Assembly: GCA_003952965.2 (NCBI GenBank)
Contig: CM025855.1
Location: 20,064,768-20,128,767 of the forward strand
Source of the DNA: Morella rubra
Lineage: Eukaryota > Streptophyta > Magnoliopsida > Fagales > Myricaceae
DNA: 64,000 nucleotides
Direction: 5' to 3'
In this document: one piece after another, positions 47,501-61,420 of the stretch
How the letters are laid out: each line of letters opens with the position of its first letter
Numbering within the stretch: position 1 is the stretch's first letter
Made by a program: the position numbers and the translations under genes
Notes under the pieces: generated by a model
What the model was told of the DNA's origin: nothing
Seen by the model: only the letters and a program-made list of their open reading frames with translations
The model's database searches: none

Positions 47501-48516
47501 GGAATCATTCTTGACAAAAAGGGTTCCAGCCAGACCACAATTATTTTGGATATAATTTTATAGCTAACTTTGTAGAGACTGATAAGACGATAATGTTTAC
47601 CTTATGAAGGTTCTTTATTTTTGGAATAAGAACAATAAAGGTGTGGTTCATGGAAGGTAGCAAGTGACCAACATTAAAAAAAATCTTCTACCATATCAAT
47701 GACATCTCGGGAGATGATATGCCAATATTGTTTGAAAAACAAAGCTAGTAAGCCGTTGGAACTTGGAGCTTTGTTAGAACCCAAAGATTTGACTGTATGA
47801 TAGATCTCTTTTGCCAAAGGGATGGTATCCCAGAGAAGTGATTCATCCTGATCAATGACCGGTGACATGAGTGAAAGAGTTGAGTAAAATAATCAATGAA
47901 GGAATCTCCAATATTTTTTCGACCCATCACCCAATCCTTGTTATATAGTTGAAGAGAGATAATAGAATTTTGATTGCGTTTGATAACTGTTGAGGTGTGA
48001 AAGAATTTGGTATTAAGATACTTGGACAACAACCATTCAACTCTAGATCGTTGTCACCAAAGCAATTGTTTTCTAATTAACTGTTCATGAACTGCACCTT
48101 TGAAAGAAGCTTCCAAAGAGATGTTAGCCACACTCGCATATTGTTGTTAGACCCGATCTAGTGCACGTGTTAAAAACTCAATCCAATCTTTAATAAAGCC
48201 AAAGTGTGTCTTGTTCTAAATACGTAGGGCACATTTTACTTTAGCAACTTCTTTAGATAAAACAAAACGAAAGCTAGTCTTCCTTCAACATGCATACGCC
48301 AAATAGCAGCAACAGCAAAAAAAACTACCAAGATCCCAAATCCACATAGCCTCAAATTTGAAGGGGCAGGGTAGAAACTGACCATGGCCTCCAACATTGA
48401 GAATTAAATGAAGATGGTCAGAAGCAACTGCAAGAGAATGTAAGACCGAAGCATTCGGATATTGAACACGCCATTTCTGGTTGGCAAGACCTTGGTGAAG
48501 TCTCTCTCGATGATTT

Positions 48517-49789
48517 TGTAAATCCAAGGATTAAGGCAACAAGAGGGAGGGTGAATTAGGTTTCCAAAATTTTTCGATTATAACCCCCAAAATCGTGTTT
48601 GCAAAGTAAAAGATAATTTAGCACAAGTATTTAAACAAATATTAATGCGATAAGTAAATAAATACTAAATGTAAAGAGTAAGGTTAGAGAAGCAAACACA
48701 AGATTTTTAGGTGGTTCGGCAAACCCGCCTACATCCACCCCTCAAGCTCCTTTACCGAGCCTTAAGGTTTTTTCCACTATCTTCCAAATAGTGTACACTC
48801 TAGCTTCAGGTGCTAGAGAACCGTACAAGTGCTTTCCCAGGCTCAACACTCACAACCCAAGTGGTTTTTCGGCGCACCACTCACAACCTAACCAAGCTTG
48901 AGATATACCTCTCTAAGCTTCTTCTTTAGTGAACAACCTCACTAAAGGAATAACTTTTCTTGAATAGGAAGATACAAGAATTAAACTCTCTCAAAGAGTG
49001 GTAAGAAAATGGAAAGCTCTATCTCTTTGATTCATACAATGACAAGGATAAGAAAGTGTAATTTGTGTGAATGATATGAGAAATATGAAATAAGAAGGTT
49101 TAAGATCTTTCTCAAGCTATAGAAATGATATGTGGTCGTTCTCTCTTGTTTTGAGACATTAGAAGGTCTTTATATAGGCCACATTGGAAAACTAGCGTTA
49201 GGGGTTGATTTGACAATTTTACCGTCATACCGGTCGACCGCTTCATGTACCGGTTAATGCTTCAACTAGTCGTTGCTCAACGGTCATAAAATTTGAATGC
49301 TATCAAATTTTATCCTACGCGCCGCGTCATTCGCTTCATGTAAGGATGTCCACTTCATATAGCAGTCGACCACTAAAATTATTTTCATAGACCGCTACAA
49401 TTAAAAAGCCCATTTTTGACATTTTTGAAATCCCATTTCAAAAACCAACTTCTAAAAGTATAACCAAGGCTTGAGAGTTTATATAGGGATGATTTGAAAA
49501 CATTTAAAAGTGCATTTTGGTTGTCAAACTTGTGACAAGAAGATTATGCACGGTTTGAAAGATATGCAAGTGTATGATTCAAATCCTTGTCAAAAGTGAA
49601 ACTAAGAGTTACAAGTTATACCCTATGGTCTTGAATCTTCACTTTTGAGCTCCTTGCATCTTCTTGATCTTCAATTTTCTTGTCTTTGGCTCTTTGATAA
49701 AAATATTTTTGTCTTTGAAGATGTCCATTTTGTAAACTTAATCCATTTATTGAAATCATCAAAATATCGATTGTGAACAAAAGCCAACA
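48517..49789 (-). mobile_element. LTR-like insert within LINE endonuclease region
   Basis: LINE endonuclease homology stops at RRGCAN and resumes at NHRERLHQGLANQKW, leaving 1,273 bp of foreign sequence. On the minus strand it starts TGTTGGCTTTTG and ends GGATTTACA, i.e. TG...CA. It has no coding capacity and carries a block with AGGTGGTTCGGC and CCTACATCCACCCC at about 48,710-48,740. No clear 5-bp duplication remains. A solo LTR or a short non-autonomous LTR element fits best. Confidence 0.55.
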
Positions 49790-51795
49790 TATTCGCACAA
49801 CCTCGTCGTCCATTATTCCACGTATATGGATTTCCATTAAAACTCATGTCAACTAGTCCACAAGAATTAATAAAATGGCGTAAACCACCAACGGAAGAAC
49901 TAGAAAATGGTCAGCCACCTCTTTTTTCCACTTGTGAAGCCACAGAATTAAAATCGCCCATTAAAAGCCAATATTCCGAGTGGGCAGCAGCCAAAGATTG
50001 TAAAGAATCCCAAAAGAGAGGTTTATCAATGTACCGAGATGGACCATAAGCCAAAGTAAGTAAAAAGGATTGGTGAGGGAGATCAGGATACGAGAACACA
50101 TTTATCATCCATTAAGAGCAACTAAGAACTACAGGGATATTAGGACGCCACAAAAACAGCAAGCCACCTCTCGTACCTACAGGTGGAACGAAAGCAAAAA
50201 AAGAAAAGTCAAACTTATGCACAGTACTAGTAGTTTGACTTTGTCTCAACTTAGTCTCCAAAAGAAACACACAGTTAAGATTATAATCATGGAGCGTTTA
50301 AGGTCAGATTCATCCACCTGAGAATCCATCAGGACAGGGAACGGGTCATCATACAAAGTCAAAGCTTTGGCTGTACGAGCTTTTGCCAATTTGTTCAGGT
50401 GAGCTTGGTTCATTTTGAAGGCTGTCAAAGTTTTCTTAGACTTGTGCAGAAAGGGGAAGATTGGATCATCCACTTGAGAGGTCTCCAAAGTTGCTCTGCA
50501 GGAGCCGAAAAGAAAGCAAGCCTTTTTCAGCAACTGGTCCACATCAGCAACCTCATTGAGTTTCCTCTTTCCTTTAGACTGCCAAAGACTATGAGTGGCC
50601 ATAACATCCGAATATATCGATGCAGGAGGGAGCAGTGGCCAAAGAAATTCGGTGTAGAGCCAGAGCAAGGGCGTTGCTACCATGAGGTGGTCTAGCAAGT
50701 GCACTACTGTCTAAAGCATCAGAGGTCTCATTTGTAGACAATGGGTGGTCTAGCTTGTGATTTTATAGCCGAAGAAGTGAGGGGTATATGTGTAAAACTT
50801 TCCAAAGTTGACATAAGTGCTTGAACCACCTGAGGTAGATGTTGGGCATTAGGCACAGCAGGCGATGTAGGCAGAAAATGAGAAAACAGCAGTGGGGCAA
50901 TATCTAAACCCCTGCTAAAATCGTGATCAAGGGGGTAAATGTAGTCAAAGAAGTCACTGCACTAGGATTAGCCTCTAATGAATGAGAAAACTGGTGAGCT
51001 GGCACAAATGATGGGGGCATTAAATGGCTACTGATGATGGATTAGTCAGTAGAGGAAAAATTGTCGTATATTCGCCCTTGTCCACAATCCACGTGTGAAG
51101 ACTAGCTGCAACTAGATGCCAATGAAAGTCTCAGATCAGTGCTAGCACTTTGGAGGAGATATCAGTTAGATCTTTCGATAGTCTCCCCTGGAGCATGATG
51201 CAGGGTTGGTCGTGAAGTAGGGAGACCAACAGGAGCTAGAACGTTAGATGATCCGGGTAGAGAAGGCTGATGCACTTTTGACGAGGAACCAATGAGTGAA
51301 CTGTCCCAAGAATTTGCACACAACTAAGGGCCATAACACTGAAAATAACTCAGAAGAATTTCATGAGGACACATGGAAAGTGAATGACCTATTTGACCAC
51401 ACTTGTAACAGCAATCGGAAGTTTCTCGTAATGAAAATTGATAAAAGCACTTGATAAATTGGGATAAGGAAAAGAAAAACCTTCCTTGAGGGGATTGCAA
51501 ACATTAAAACGAACTTTGATTTGAAAAAATCGTTTGCAAGAAATATCATTTGGAAGCTTTTGAAGCTCCAAGAGTTGCCTAACTGAAGAACCTATATCAG
51601 AGATATTGTGCTGGTTCATACTAGGCCATAGGGAGGTTCCATGAAGTTGAATCCAAAAGGAAGGACTAATAGCAAGGATCAACCTCATCAATGGTCATTA
51701 CCGGTGAGTGTTGAAGCACAAGAAGAAGAGAAAAGTTCCATGGAACCAGTTGAAGCACTTTGTCACTTGTCCACAGAACAGGATAAATGAGAAGG

Positions 51796-54700
51796 TGACG
51801 AGTCTCGAATGCGTAGCCTCTAAACTTCTCTTTCTAAAGTTACAAAGTGTACAAAGGCGAGGTTACGGCACTTATCCTATGGGTCCAGATTGAGGTAAAG
51901 TCCTTGGGATGTTTATAGATATAGACTATAGAGAAGAGGAAGACTTAGTAAATATATATACAGAAATTAAGCAGGAGAAAATATAAGTCAAGTTAGAAGA
52001 AGAAAATCATAGAGATATTATCACACAAACGAGTCATTACTAATTATAACGAACAATACTCAGGAACGACATTTTGAAAAGAAAGAAAAAATAAACAAAC
52101 AAAATAAACGAGCCAAGCAGCTGGGGTTAGGGATTGGAATTACAGGCCATTAGGCTAACATAAGTAAGTCTACAAATAGATATATCTCTAACCCTATTGT
52201 TCATATTAATTTCAAACACACCACAACAAATAAAAGAAACACCAAATAACAACATCTAAGAGGAGTCTTCGCCTTCATCGCCAGAGGAGCCGGTGAGGCC
52301 GATCCACTCTATGTGGCGATGGTTCTCTCCCACGGGGCCATTCTCCCAAGGAAACTTTGGCGGTAGGTCCTTTGGGATTAGGTAGGGCTGATAGTCCACT
52401 ATTACCTGCACAGATATGGATGACGAGGGTATGAGTGATCATATCATGGGTTACAAATGAATTGACTATTGGCATATGACTTATAAGAATAAATAGACGA
52501 ATGGGTGAGTCTTAAGGACTCAGTAAGTGGAGAATGAGGGCATGTGACAATAACCATCAGCAGTACATATTCAATAATCAGTTCACAAACAATTCATAAG
52601 CAGAGAAGCATACCAGAGAGATGACATGCAGTATGCAAATGATATGCAGTATGCAGATGATATGTAGTATGCAGCACACAGTCATGCAGTATATAGTTAC
52701 AGTATATACAAGCAGTGATGCAACACACAGTATGCAATGTATGAAATGCACTTTTTCTCTCCCTTTAATGGTAACCATTCCTTACAAATCCATCTGATTC
52801 ACCCCCAACGGCCAAGGTTGTGCATCCAATCTCCCCTGCACTTTAGGACAATCTTAGACATTCCTCTGTCTTAGGACACGAGTAAAGGCCCATCTGCCTT
52901 CTACTCCGGGGCCATCTTATCCAATAGTGATGGTTGCACTCCCCGTGATGTACCGTCACTCCATATAAACATTTCCATAAAAGGTGTCATTCCTTTAATA
53001 TTTTGATGCAAAATGCTATGCAAATGCAATATTACATCCATACATCTAAAAATCCATAACTTGATATATTTTCCAAAAATATATCCTTTCCATAAATCCA
53101 TATCCTCTTGCAAAATAATTCATAAACATGTATTTATTCCCAGAATAAATAGTATGTAAATAAATCTGAAATACTTTTCCACAATCAATAAATTAAGTAC
53201 AACTAATGTCATTAGTCAAATCTAGCTCAAAGGTCCAAGGTCAATAATCCATGTCCAATGTTGACTTGCACTTGGGCTTACTAGCAAGCCCACTTTCATA
53301 AGTGTTCAGTGGCTGTAAAGGGCCACTTGGGCTGGTCTAAAAGCAATAAAAACAGGTCCAACAAGTGGGCCTTAAAAACAAGGCTTGATGGGTCCTTTAG
53401 GTCTCAAACTTTGGACTTCCCCATCCAAACCCAAAGCTTGACCAAAACACCAGACATTAAGCCCATGAAAACAACATAAAAGTCATACAAAAAATCCCAA
53501 TACGAAAATATGCAAACAGATCCGTTTTAAGCAAAAATACAGTTTTTACATACAATTTCAAAAATTCATAATAAATTCATCTTGGCTCCAAATAATGTGA
53601 AATTTAAACTGGATGCTCCTAATGGTGTCTAGACTCATGGCTCAAAATTTTAGATAAATAAAATTCATATGCTATATAATAAAAAGTGCCTAAACGCACT
53701 GATATCAAGAGTTAAGCTAAAATAGGCTAGTTTGAACTAATTAAGCAAATATTCTAATCTACACGAAAATCATTGCACCAAATCAATCCTACATGCTTAT
53801 AATACCTCTTAGGGATCTAAAAATCATGACATACAAAATAAAACACAAAAATTATCATAAAATCATCAAAGGGGGTAAAATGACCTAATCTCCATAATTA
53901 CTCTAATTCTTCAAAATCTTCCAACATCAAATCAAATTAATCATTCCTCTAGCACATAATCAACCTAAAGAAAAGTTCCAGATCAATGAATTGCATGTTA
54001 TTAGCCTAAATCATCAAAATACTAAAAACACCAAAAACATGCAAACTAATCCCTTACCTTAATCAATCTCCTCAAGCTTGAATAATCACAAAACCTACAT
54101 GAAACATCATTAGAACCTAATAACATCAAAACAAGATCAAGACACGCCAATTTCAATGAACTCCAAGAATTTCACAAAAACTCTTCAAAATCACCTCTAG
54201 GCTTCAATGGGTAGAACCTCCTCTTCTCCTCTCAATCTCAAACTTTCTCCAAGATCTCTATCACTCTCTCCCTCTCTCTAAGATTTCTGAACAACTCAGT
54301 GAGGAGAAAGCCTCACACTTGCATGCTATTTATACTAGTTCTTGACTAGGGATATGATCTATGTTGCTAGGGTTAAGAGGGAACCATGATCATGCCTACC
54401 ACTATATTAGGAGGTCTCATCAAGTATTGATCAGCAATGGTGGCTATGGGCGGCAGCAACCTAGGAGGAGGCAAGTGTATAGTGGTTTTGGAAGCATTTA
54501 ATGATTTGTAATGATTGCTTAGTGAATCTATGTGTTTGACCGGTTTTCCTGGTCAAAGGAGGTGCTGACTTGCTAATGGGCCAAGGATGGTCGAATGGGC
54601 TGTAGATAGGCCCAAAAAGAAATGATTTCTAAGCCCAAATACACTAAACAATGCAATCCAAGCCCAAACACTTATTAAAAATAAAAATTCTAAGAAATTA

Positions 54701-55105
54701 TTCAAACAAGGCACGACATCCATCAATTAGGTCCTATTGACTAAGAAAACAATGAAACAAAATATGTCAAGCAAAAAGATTGGAGAAAAATAGGGTTTCT
54801 AGAAGAAATAGGGCAAAAACAAGCTTTTTAGGGGCAAAATTGTCTTTTCTAGATATAAAAATAATTTATAAAAGTTATTAGGACATTGATCTGAGAAAAT
54901 AGTTAATAAAATAAAAGAGCTTGAAAAGACAGAATGAAGATATTTTTATCATAATTTTTGGATATATAAAACTATTTATAGGAATTTTACATTGTTTACT
55001 AATAATAAAATAATTGAATCCAAAATTAATAATATAAAACTATTAATCATAATTATTAAGGAAAATTAAGATTATCAAGAATATTTAGAGAGTCGGGGAG
55101 TTACA
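51796..55105 (-). mobile_element. Probable solo LTR inserted in LINE ORF1
   Basis: LINE ORF1 is interrupted here. On the minus strand the insert opens TGTAACTCCCCGACTC, a start common to Gypsy-type LTRs in plants. The other border is not firmly set; TGACGAG at 51,796 is the best guess. About 3.3 kb without coding capacity argues for a long solo LTR. An imperfect repeat of ATGCAGTATGCA units lies at 52,625-52,740. Confidence 0.5.
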
Positions 55106-55618
55106 GTAGAATTCTCCATGGCTTTGATTTTTAGATTAATAGCAAACTTCCATTTAGCTAGAATAGCATTAATAATAATGGACTTGCTAGGAGGTTTAGC
55201 CCAATAATTTTGCCAATCAATACAGTGCTAAACATTTGTGCTGCCATTTCCATATTGGGAGATATACGCCCTGGAAGTGTGTCCCACAGCATCTCTTCAA
55301 TTTTCCGTGTAATAAGATCCATAGCAACATTGAGGTCATCCATGCGGGAGTTGTAGCAAGAAAAAGACCATAGAGAGAAGAAGAAAACAGCCAGAAAGTA
55401 TACTAGTATGAGAAAACAAGCTACGAACAGCCAGTAAACCCAAACACGGAGAGTAGGCAGCCACAAAGATGATAGGGTAGGAAAGAATGAAAGATAATAA
55501 ATCTAAGAGAGGATTCTTACCTAGGAAGGAAGAATAAGAGAACCAGACATAACGTCGGGGATGAGAAAGGGAGATAAACTCTCAAAGCAAAGGAGAGAAA
55601 AACTCTCAACTATAGTCT

Positions 55619-56226
55619 CAAATTCCAGAGTTTTGGTCGAACATAAAATCGGTCCATGAGTTTTCAAATTTGTAAAACAAGTCCCTAGAGTTTATTGTTT
55701 CAAAAAATTAGTCCCTCTCTTAAAAAAAGTTTTTAATGTGGCATATCACGGGGTCAACAAAAGGTACCCGTGGCGTGCCAGATTGCGAAAAATTAAAAAA
55801 TTCAAATTAAGTTAAAAGATAAAACAATTATAGATATATTAATAAGAAAGAAAAAATTCCAATAAATTTTTTTTTTTAAAAAAAAAACAACAATGGATGG
55901 TTGAGGATACCCACCCTAAGGTTGATCATCCTGTTCGTCGGGCTTTTGATTCTGATTTTGATATCAGTTCTGGTCAAGAAAGGTTTGTGACTAGTGAATA
56001 CTAAGAATCGAAACAAGAATCATTTGAGAATTTTTCCAAAGCTAAAAAATCTGCCCTTTAAGCAAAAAATTTCAGTTTAGTAATTTTTTTTTCTAAGTTT
56101 CTAAACAACATCATTTACTATAATTATGATGACGTAATTTTGCATATTTTATTTCAGAAAAATAAACCCTAGATCAAAACGTGGATCAAGGGTTCTTACA
56201 AACCTAGCCCCCCGATATTCGCCTCC
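55619..56226. other. Intergenic stretch with possible MITE remnant
   Basis: Phrases such as GAGTTTTGGTCGAAC and GTCCCTAGAGTTT near 55,630-55,720 suggest an old small repeat. No gene is visible. Confidence 0.35.
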
Positions 56227-56231
56227 TCATC

Positions 56232-56472
56232 TGTCAGAAAACACTGAGTTACCTGAGGGAATTGCCCAATTCTCATTACCGAATCAATCACTGTACATGT
56301 TCTATGTATACAAAACTCATTGTCACACTATTAGCTTAGCTGTACTGTGCAATTTCAATGAAGGACTATTCTGTCTATATATAATTACAAAAGAGTACAA
56401 AGCACCGAGAGACATATCTATCCTAAGTATAACATTTACAAAAAAAGTCTATAAAGTTGATTATTCTTTTAA
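56232..56472 (-). repeat. 3' LTR of Copia 56,232-61,067
   Basis: It is 241 bp and carries a single copy of the block duplicated in the 5' LTR. It begins TGTCAGAAAACAC on the plus strand. Confidence 0.9.
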
Positions 56473-56479
56473 CCCCCCT

Positions 56480-59400
56480 CAAGATGGGCATAGATGTTTG
56501 AAAGACCCATCTTGGACACCAAGAACTAAAACTGAGTAGTCAATAAGGATTTGGTGAAGATATCTGCAAGCTCAAATTTGGAAGGCATATTGTCTTGATT
56601 TTTCCAACATGCACTTGATCTCAAATAAAATGGAAATTGAGTTCCATGTATTTGGTTCTTTCATGGAAGACTAGATTCTTGCTTAAGTGAATAGCTACTT
56701 TGTTGACAAAAAAAAAAACAAAAAAAAAAAGCATGGGGTCAACATGAGAAATATGAAAATTACGCAATAATGCAACTAACCACACTAACTCTGTAGTAGT
56801 GGAAGTTAAAGCTCAATATTCCACTTCAGCAGAAGACTGAGAGATTGTGTGTTGTTTCTTGGATTTCCAGCTGATCAAGGAATCCCAAGAAAAATACAAT
56901 AACATGTGATGGATCTCTGGGTATCAGGATAATAAGCTCAATCAAAATCACTATAGGCTTTGAGATGGAGGAAGGAGCCAATATTAAAAAAGAGACCATG
57001 CCCAATAGAACCCTCCATATTTTTGATAACACGAATGGATGCATTCATATTGAGATGGTTGTGTTTGTCTATAAACTGACTTAGGACATTCACAGCATAA
57101 GTAAGGTCAGGCCAAGTGATGGTTAAGTAAATTAATCTTCCAACAAGCCTCTAGTAGCAAGTGAGATATGGGAGAAGTCTCTCTTGAGTGATGGACAACT
57201 TACAGTTCAGCTCAATGGGAGTAAATATAGGTTTGCACCCACGCTGACCAGCATCCTCCAGAATTTTAAGAGTCTATTTTCTTTGATATAAAGAGATGTC
57301 AAAGGTGGAGCAAGCTACCTCTTACCCAAAAAAATATTTCAGTTTGCTGAGGTCTTTGATTTTGAATTGACTCTGAAGATACTCTTTGATTAAGTATCAT
57401 TACTTCCAAGCAAGATGATCATCGACATAAACTAATATGGAATTAATCCAGTTTTTTGCATGTTTATTGAACAAAGAATAATCTGGTTTGGATTGAAGAA
57501 AACCAATGGCAAGAAGAGATGTTAAAAACTTAGAGTACCATTGTCTAGAAGCTTGCTTAAGCCCATAGAAGGCTTTGTTAAGCTTACAAACCAGTTTGGT
57601 GACCCGAGTAGTCCCCTTTGCAACCAAGATCCAAAAGGAGATCCATATAAGCTTCCTCCTCAAGATCACCATGTAAAAATGCATTTTAGACATCTAATTG
57701 AGATAAATGACAGTCATGTACTAAGGCTAAAAGAAATACCTTCACAGTATTAACATAGCAATGGGGCTAAAGGTCTCTTGGTAGTCTAAGCCCTTGCTTT
57801 GAATATATCCCTTGGAAACTAATAGTGCCTTGTACCTATCTGATCCGAGTTTCACTTTATAAACCCACTTACAGCCAACAGTTCTTTTATTTTGTGGTAA
57901 AGGAGTAATTTTGTTACAAGGCATCAAGTTATGAAGTCATTCTCTCCAATGATAAAAAATAGTAGTTTGGTAAAAGGTTTAAGACTCTTTGATTAGGGAA
58001 AGTGAGAGGGTGAAGGCCTTGTGTGACATGGATAGATTAGAGTAAGTTAAATATGGCTCCAAGGGATGGTTAGTGGAATGGGGAGAAGAGTGGATGAAGG
58101 TGGAAGTGTTGGACAGTAATTGAAGGGAAGGAGCATGGTTGCACCAAGATTCAAAAGAGGGTTGGTCTTGTGACTACTAAACAAGCTAGCAATGGCACTG
58201 TTGGAGGTATTGTAGGGGTTGTATATCTTGGGTGGACCTTCTAAAAATGTAATGAGGAGAATGAGATGGAGGTTGAGGAGTGGGAGAGGCATCACTAGAA
58301 GGTATTGAAACGGGATATGATGGTTGGTCTGAGAAATTTTCTGGAGATGATTCTAGTGTGGGAAAAGGAATGTCAAAGTGAGTGGCGTAATAGGAAGAGC
58401 CAGATCTGAGTTTCGGTCTGACGATGACGTGTGAGTGCACTAAGTGCCATGGAAAGGAAAAGTTGACTCATGCAAGATTACATCTCGAGAATTGAAGGTT
58501 GAGTGTGTATCTAAGTCATATAATTTGTACCATTTGATCCTAAAAGGGTATCCAATGAAGATACACCTTTGGTATCATGGATTAAATTTGGTTCAATGAT
58601 ACTATATTGTGCTGACAAAAAATAAATATCCAAACACTCGGAGGTGTAAATATGAGAGAATTGTAGAAAATAATTTTTTGTAAGGACTTTTGTTATCCAA
58701 AACAAGAGTAGGCATCCGGTTTACAGATATGTAGTAGTAAGGATGACATCCCCTAAAACTAGAGGTAAGGAAGTTTGGAATAGTAGAGAGTGGGCCATAT
58801 TTAAAAGGTGTTGGTACTATCTCTCTATTACGCCATTTTGTTGGGGTTTTGCAACACAAGATTTTTTTATGAATAATCACATTTTAATTATACAAATCAA
58901 TCATGAAAAATTCAGTACCATTGTCCGATCATATGAGTTTGATTTTAGTGTTGAATTGACTTTGTACGAGTGTGAAGAAAGATTGCAACAACGATTGAAT
59001 TTCTGATTTGTATTCCATAAGGTCGACCAATGTGATTTGAGTATAGTCATCCACAATTGTAAGAAAAAAGTGGAATGCATGATAAAGTAGAATTGACACT
59101 AACAGAAAAATGAGATCTCTTTTGTCTTGCCAAATGACAAATTGTACATTGTAAATTATTATTTTCTTTAGATTGGCAAAATTTGAATGAATTAAATTCA
59201 TCTTTTGTATAGAATAGTGTCATAATATAAAATGCCAAAGCTCGAAAGAATGTTGTGTAGAAACATGGTAGGCTCTAGAGTAATGCGGAAGAAGAGGATT
59301 CCTAGATTGTCAGCCATTAGTGTTAAGCATAAGAAAGTAGAGACCATCATTGACTCTAGCAAGACCAATCGTCATCCATGAATATATGACATGAACAAAA

Positions 59401-60685
59401 TAATAGTCGGCTGAAAAGATTAGATATAAGTCATGGTTTTCGGGAAGCTTGAGGGTGAATGTGATGCAAAATTGATAGAAAGAGGTGAAAAACTACCTGC
59501 AAAGTTTGACATCACAACATTCCTAGAAGGATCAGGTTCTTGAATTTTCAGATTCATGTCATTTGATGAAGATAAATTTGGCGTATTTTGTCCTTTACCA
59601 AGTTGTTGTATGTGGCCATTGAGTAAAGCTAAAACTTGTTGACTCTTAGCGTAAGTGAAAGGGATTTGTGGTATATTAGGGCTGATTTTCTCATGGTTTA
59701 AGTTCTGTAGAGTAACATGGTTGGCGAAATGACTGGGTTTGGTATTGATGTAGGAGTAATTTTTATATCTGGTAAAGTTAAAACCGAAAGGAAAACCAAT
59801 GATCCGGTAACACTTATCCTTAGTGTGTCTCGATTTTCCGCAGTAGGTTCAACTAATATCTAACCATTTCGTTTTATGATTTGGTTGGTAACATAGCTAA
59901 GTTAAATGGTTCGGGGCTCGGCGTAAATTCAGGCTCATAGCCTCACATTATCTCTCTTCTTGCATCACAATAAAAAAAAAAAATACAAGATCTAAAGAGA
60001 GAATGAGTTTCATGATAATAATTTGGCCCCTAATAGAAGAATATGAATCATTGAGTCCTATGAGAAATTTTAAAAACGTAATCATTTTGCTGACCCGACC
60101 CAACCCAACATTTTGCAATGCATCACAAGAGCAATAAGGTAAAGGACGATAGTTCCTTAGTACTTCCCATAGGGCGTTTAACTGAGCGAAATAGTCACTT
60201 AGAGTGAGAATGCCTTGAGCCAGTATATTCAATTGATACTGAAGATGGAAACTTCGTGCATCATCCGACTGTGCAAAACAAACCCTTCGCTTGCCCCACA
60301 CCTGCTCTGCCTGAATTGATGGAGAGCACGGTTGATGCCAAATCCTTAAAGATGAAATTCAAAATCTATGATAGAAGGAGACTATTGCAACACAACTAAA
60401 AGGTATACAATAGCTTTGTTAGGGTTGGAGTGGGGACAAACCCATCAAGAAATCCTAGCTTATTCTTGATAGAAATTGCAAGAGCAAAAACACGACTCTT
60501 GGAGAGGTTATTGGAGTCAATTAGTTATAGAGTGACAACAATGGTGTTAGTGTTGTCAGTTGGTGGAGAAAGAAGTGTGGATTTAAATCTTCATAGGGTG
60601 CCAAGGGGGAGCTTGAAGAATATCTACTTAAAGAAGAACTAGATTAATTAGAGCTAGAGGAACTAGTGGTTGATGATGTAGCCAT
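56480..60685 (-). pseudogene. Copia gag-pol pseudogene (minus)
   Basis: Gag begins at the ATG 60,685-60,683 (MATSSTTSSSSSN) and hits a stop at once. Gag homology lies at 60,301-59,948 (YQLNILAQGILTLSDYF) and a CX2CX4HX4C knuckle (CTYCGKSRHTKDKC) near 59,820. Integrase pieces lie at 59,240-58,600 (FLTIVDDYTQITLVDLM, IRSDNGTEF). Reverse transcriptase lies at 57,927-57,400 ([34 protein letters not shown] active site). RNase H pieces are near 56,840 (SSAEVEY). Many stops and shifts; it is not functional as read. Confidence 0.88.
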
Positions 60686-60795
60686 GATTTGAGTGATGAA
60701 GGCCGATTGCGATGAGAATGACAGTGAGAAATTCTAGGGTTTTAAGTGATGAGAACAAGAGGAAGGTGAAGGCGAATTTGCATGCTCTAATACCA

Positions 60796-61067
60796 TGCTA
60801 GAAAACACCGAGACATTAGAGGGAATCGCTCAATTGTCATTACCGAATCAATCACTGTACATGTCCTATGTATACAAAACGCATTGTCACACTATCAACT
60901 AAGCTACAAAATGCATTGTCGCACTACCAGCTCAACTGTCTTGTACAATTAAAATGAAGGACTATTCTTTTTGTACATAATTATGAAAAGAGTATAAAGC
61001 ATCAAAAGAAAGATCTAGCCTAAGTATACATTTACATAAAATTCTATAAAGTTGATTATTCTTGTGA
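60796..61067 (-). repeat. 5' LTR of Copia 56,232-61,067
   Basis: It is 272 bp, 31 bp longer than the 3' LTR because a segment with GCATTGTC.CACTA is present twice in tandem (about 60,880-60,935). Confidence 0.9.
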
Positions 61068-61197
61068 TCATCTCCTCTTGTTTCTCCTTTCACAACTCTC
61101 TCATTTTGCCTCTTTCTCTCTCACTCACTCACCACCGTCGGCCTCACCATGCTCCGCCTCTCACCTCTTGTTTGTCTTTGCCTTCATGCTTCTGTTT

Positions 61198-61198
61198 G

Positions 61199-61226
<28 letters not shown>
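61198..61226. repeat. (CT)n microsatellite
   Basis: This is a run of CT dinucleotides within a pyrimidine-rich stretch between the Copia element and the kinase promoter region. Confidence 0.9.
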
Positions 61227-61230
<4 letters not shown>

Positions 61231-61420
61231 TTTCACCACTCATAGTCGGTGGGGCCCACTATCGAAGTCTTGTCGATATCAATTGTCGTCATTCAATATA
61301 TGCAGATGATTAGAGCTTCGGTTCTTAGATTGTTTGTTTAAATCTTATATGGCTATTCTATTGTTTCATTAAGCATTTGATTTTGACCTTCTTGTACTAT
61401 AGGTGGTTTTAATTTTAGAG

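Larger units (their letters stand above)
44856..55618 (-). mobile_element. LINE of a second family, split by two LTR-type insertions
   Basis: Read on the minus strand, ORF1 starts at the ATG 55,343 (MDDLNVAMDLITRKIEEM), breaks at 55,106, and resumes at about 51,790 to a CX2CX4HX4C knuckle (CYKCGQIGHSLSMC) at about 51,370-51,412. ORF2 follows: endonuclease (WLLMGDFN near 49,965), reverse transcriptase (LGSNKAPSSNGLLALFF near 47,750; HLLYADDLLIFG near 47,060, active site YADD), and a C-terminal RNase H-like domain (GDILHAWTRK, EAEAVLLALSK; 45,440-45,080). The poly(A) tail is the T run near 44,856-44,868. Without the inserts it is about 6.2 kb. Stops and shifts are frequent. A possible flanking repeat AAATTCAGAG / AAATTCCAGAG is weak. 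Confidence 0.8.
56232..61067 (-). mobile_element. Complete but decayed Ty1/Copia retrotransposon (minus)
   Basis: LTRs lie at 56,232-56,472 and 60,796-61,067 with 5-bp target duplications TCATC at 56,227-56,231 and 61,068-61,072. The minus-strand primer site TGGTATTAGAGC (60,795-60,784) adjoins the 5' LTR, and a G-rich purine tract adjoins the 3' LTR. The domain order is that of Copia. It sits in the intergenic space about 1.3 kb upstream of the kinase gene. Confidence 0.93.
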
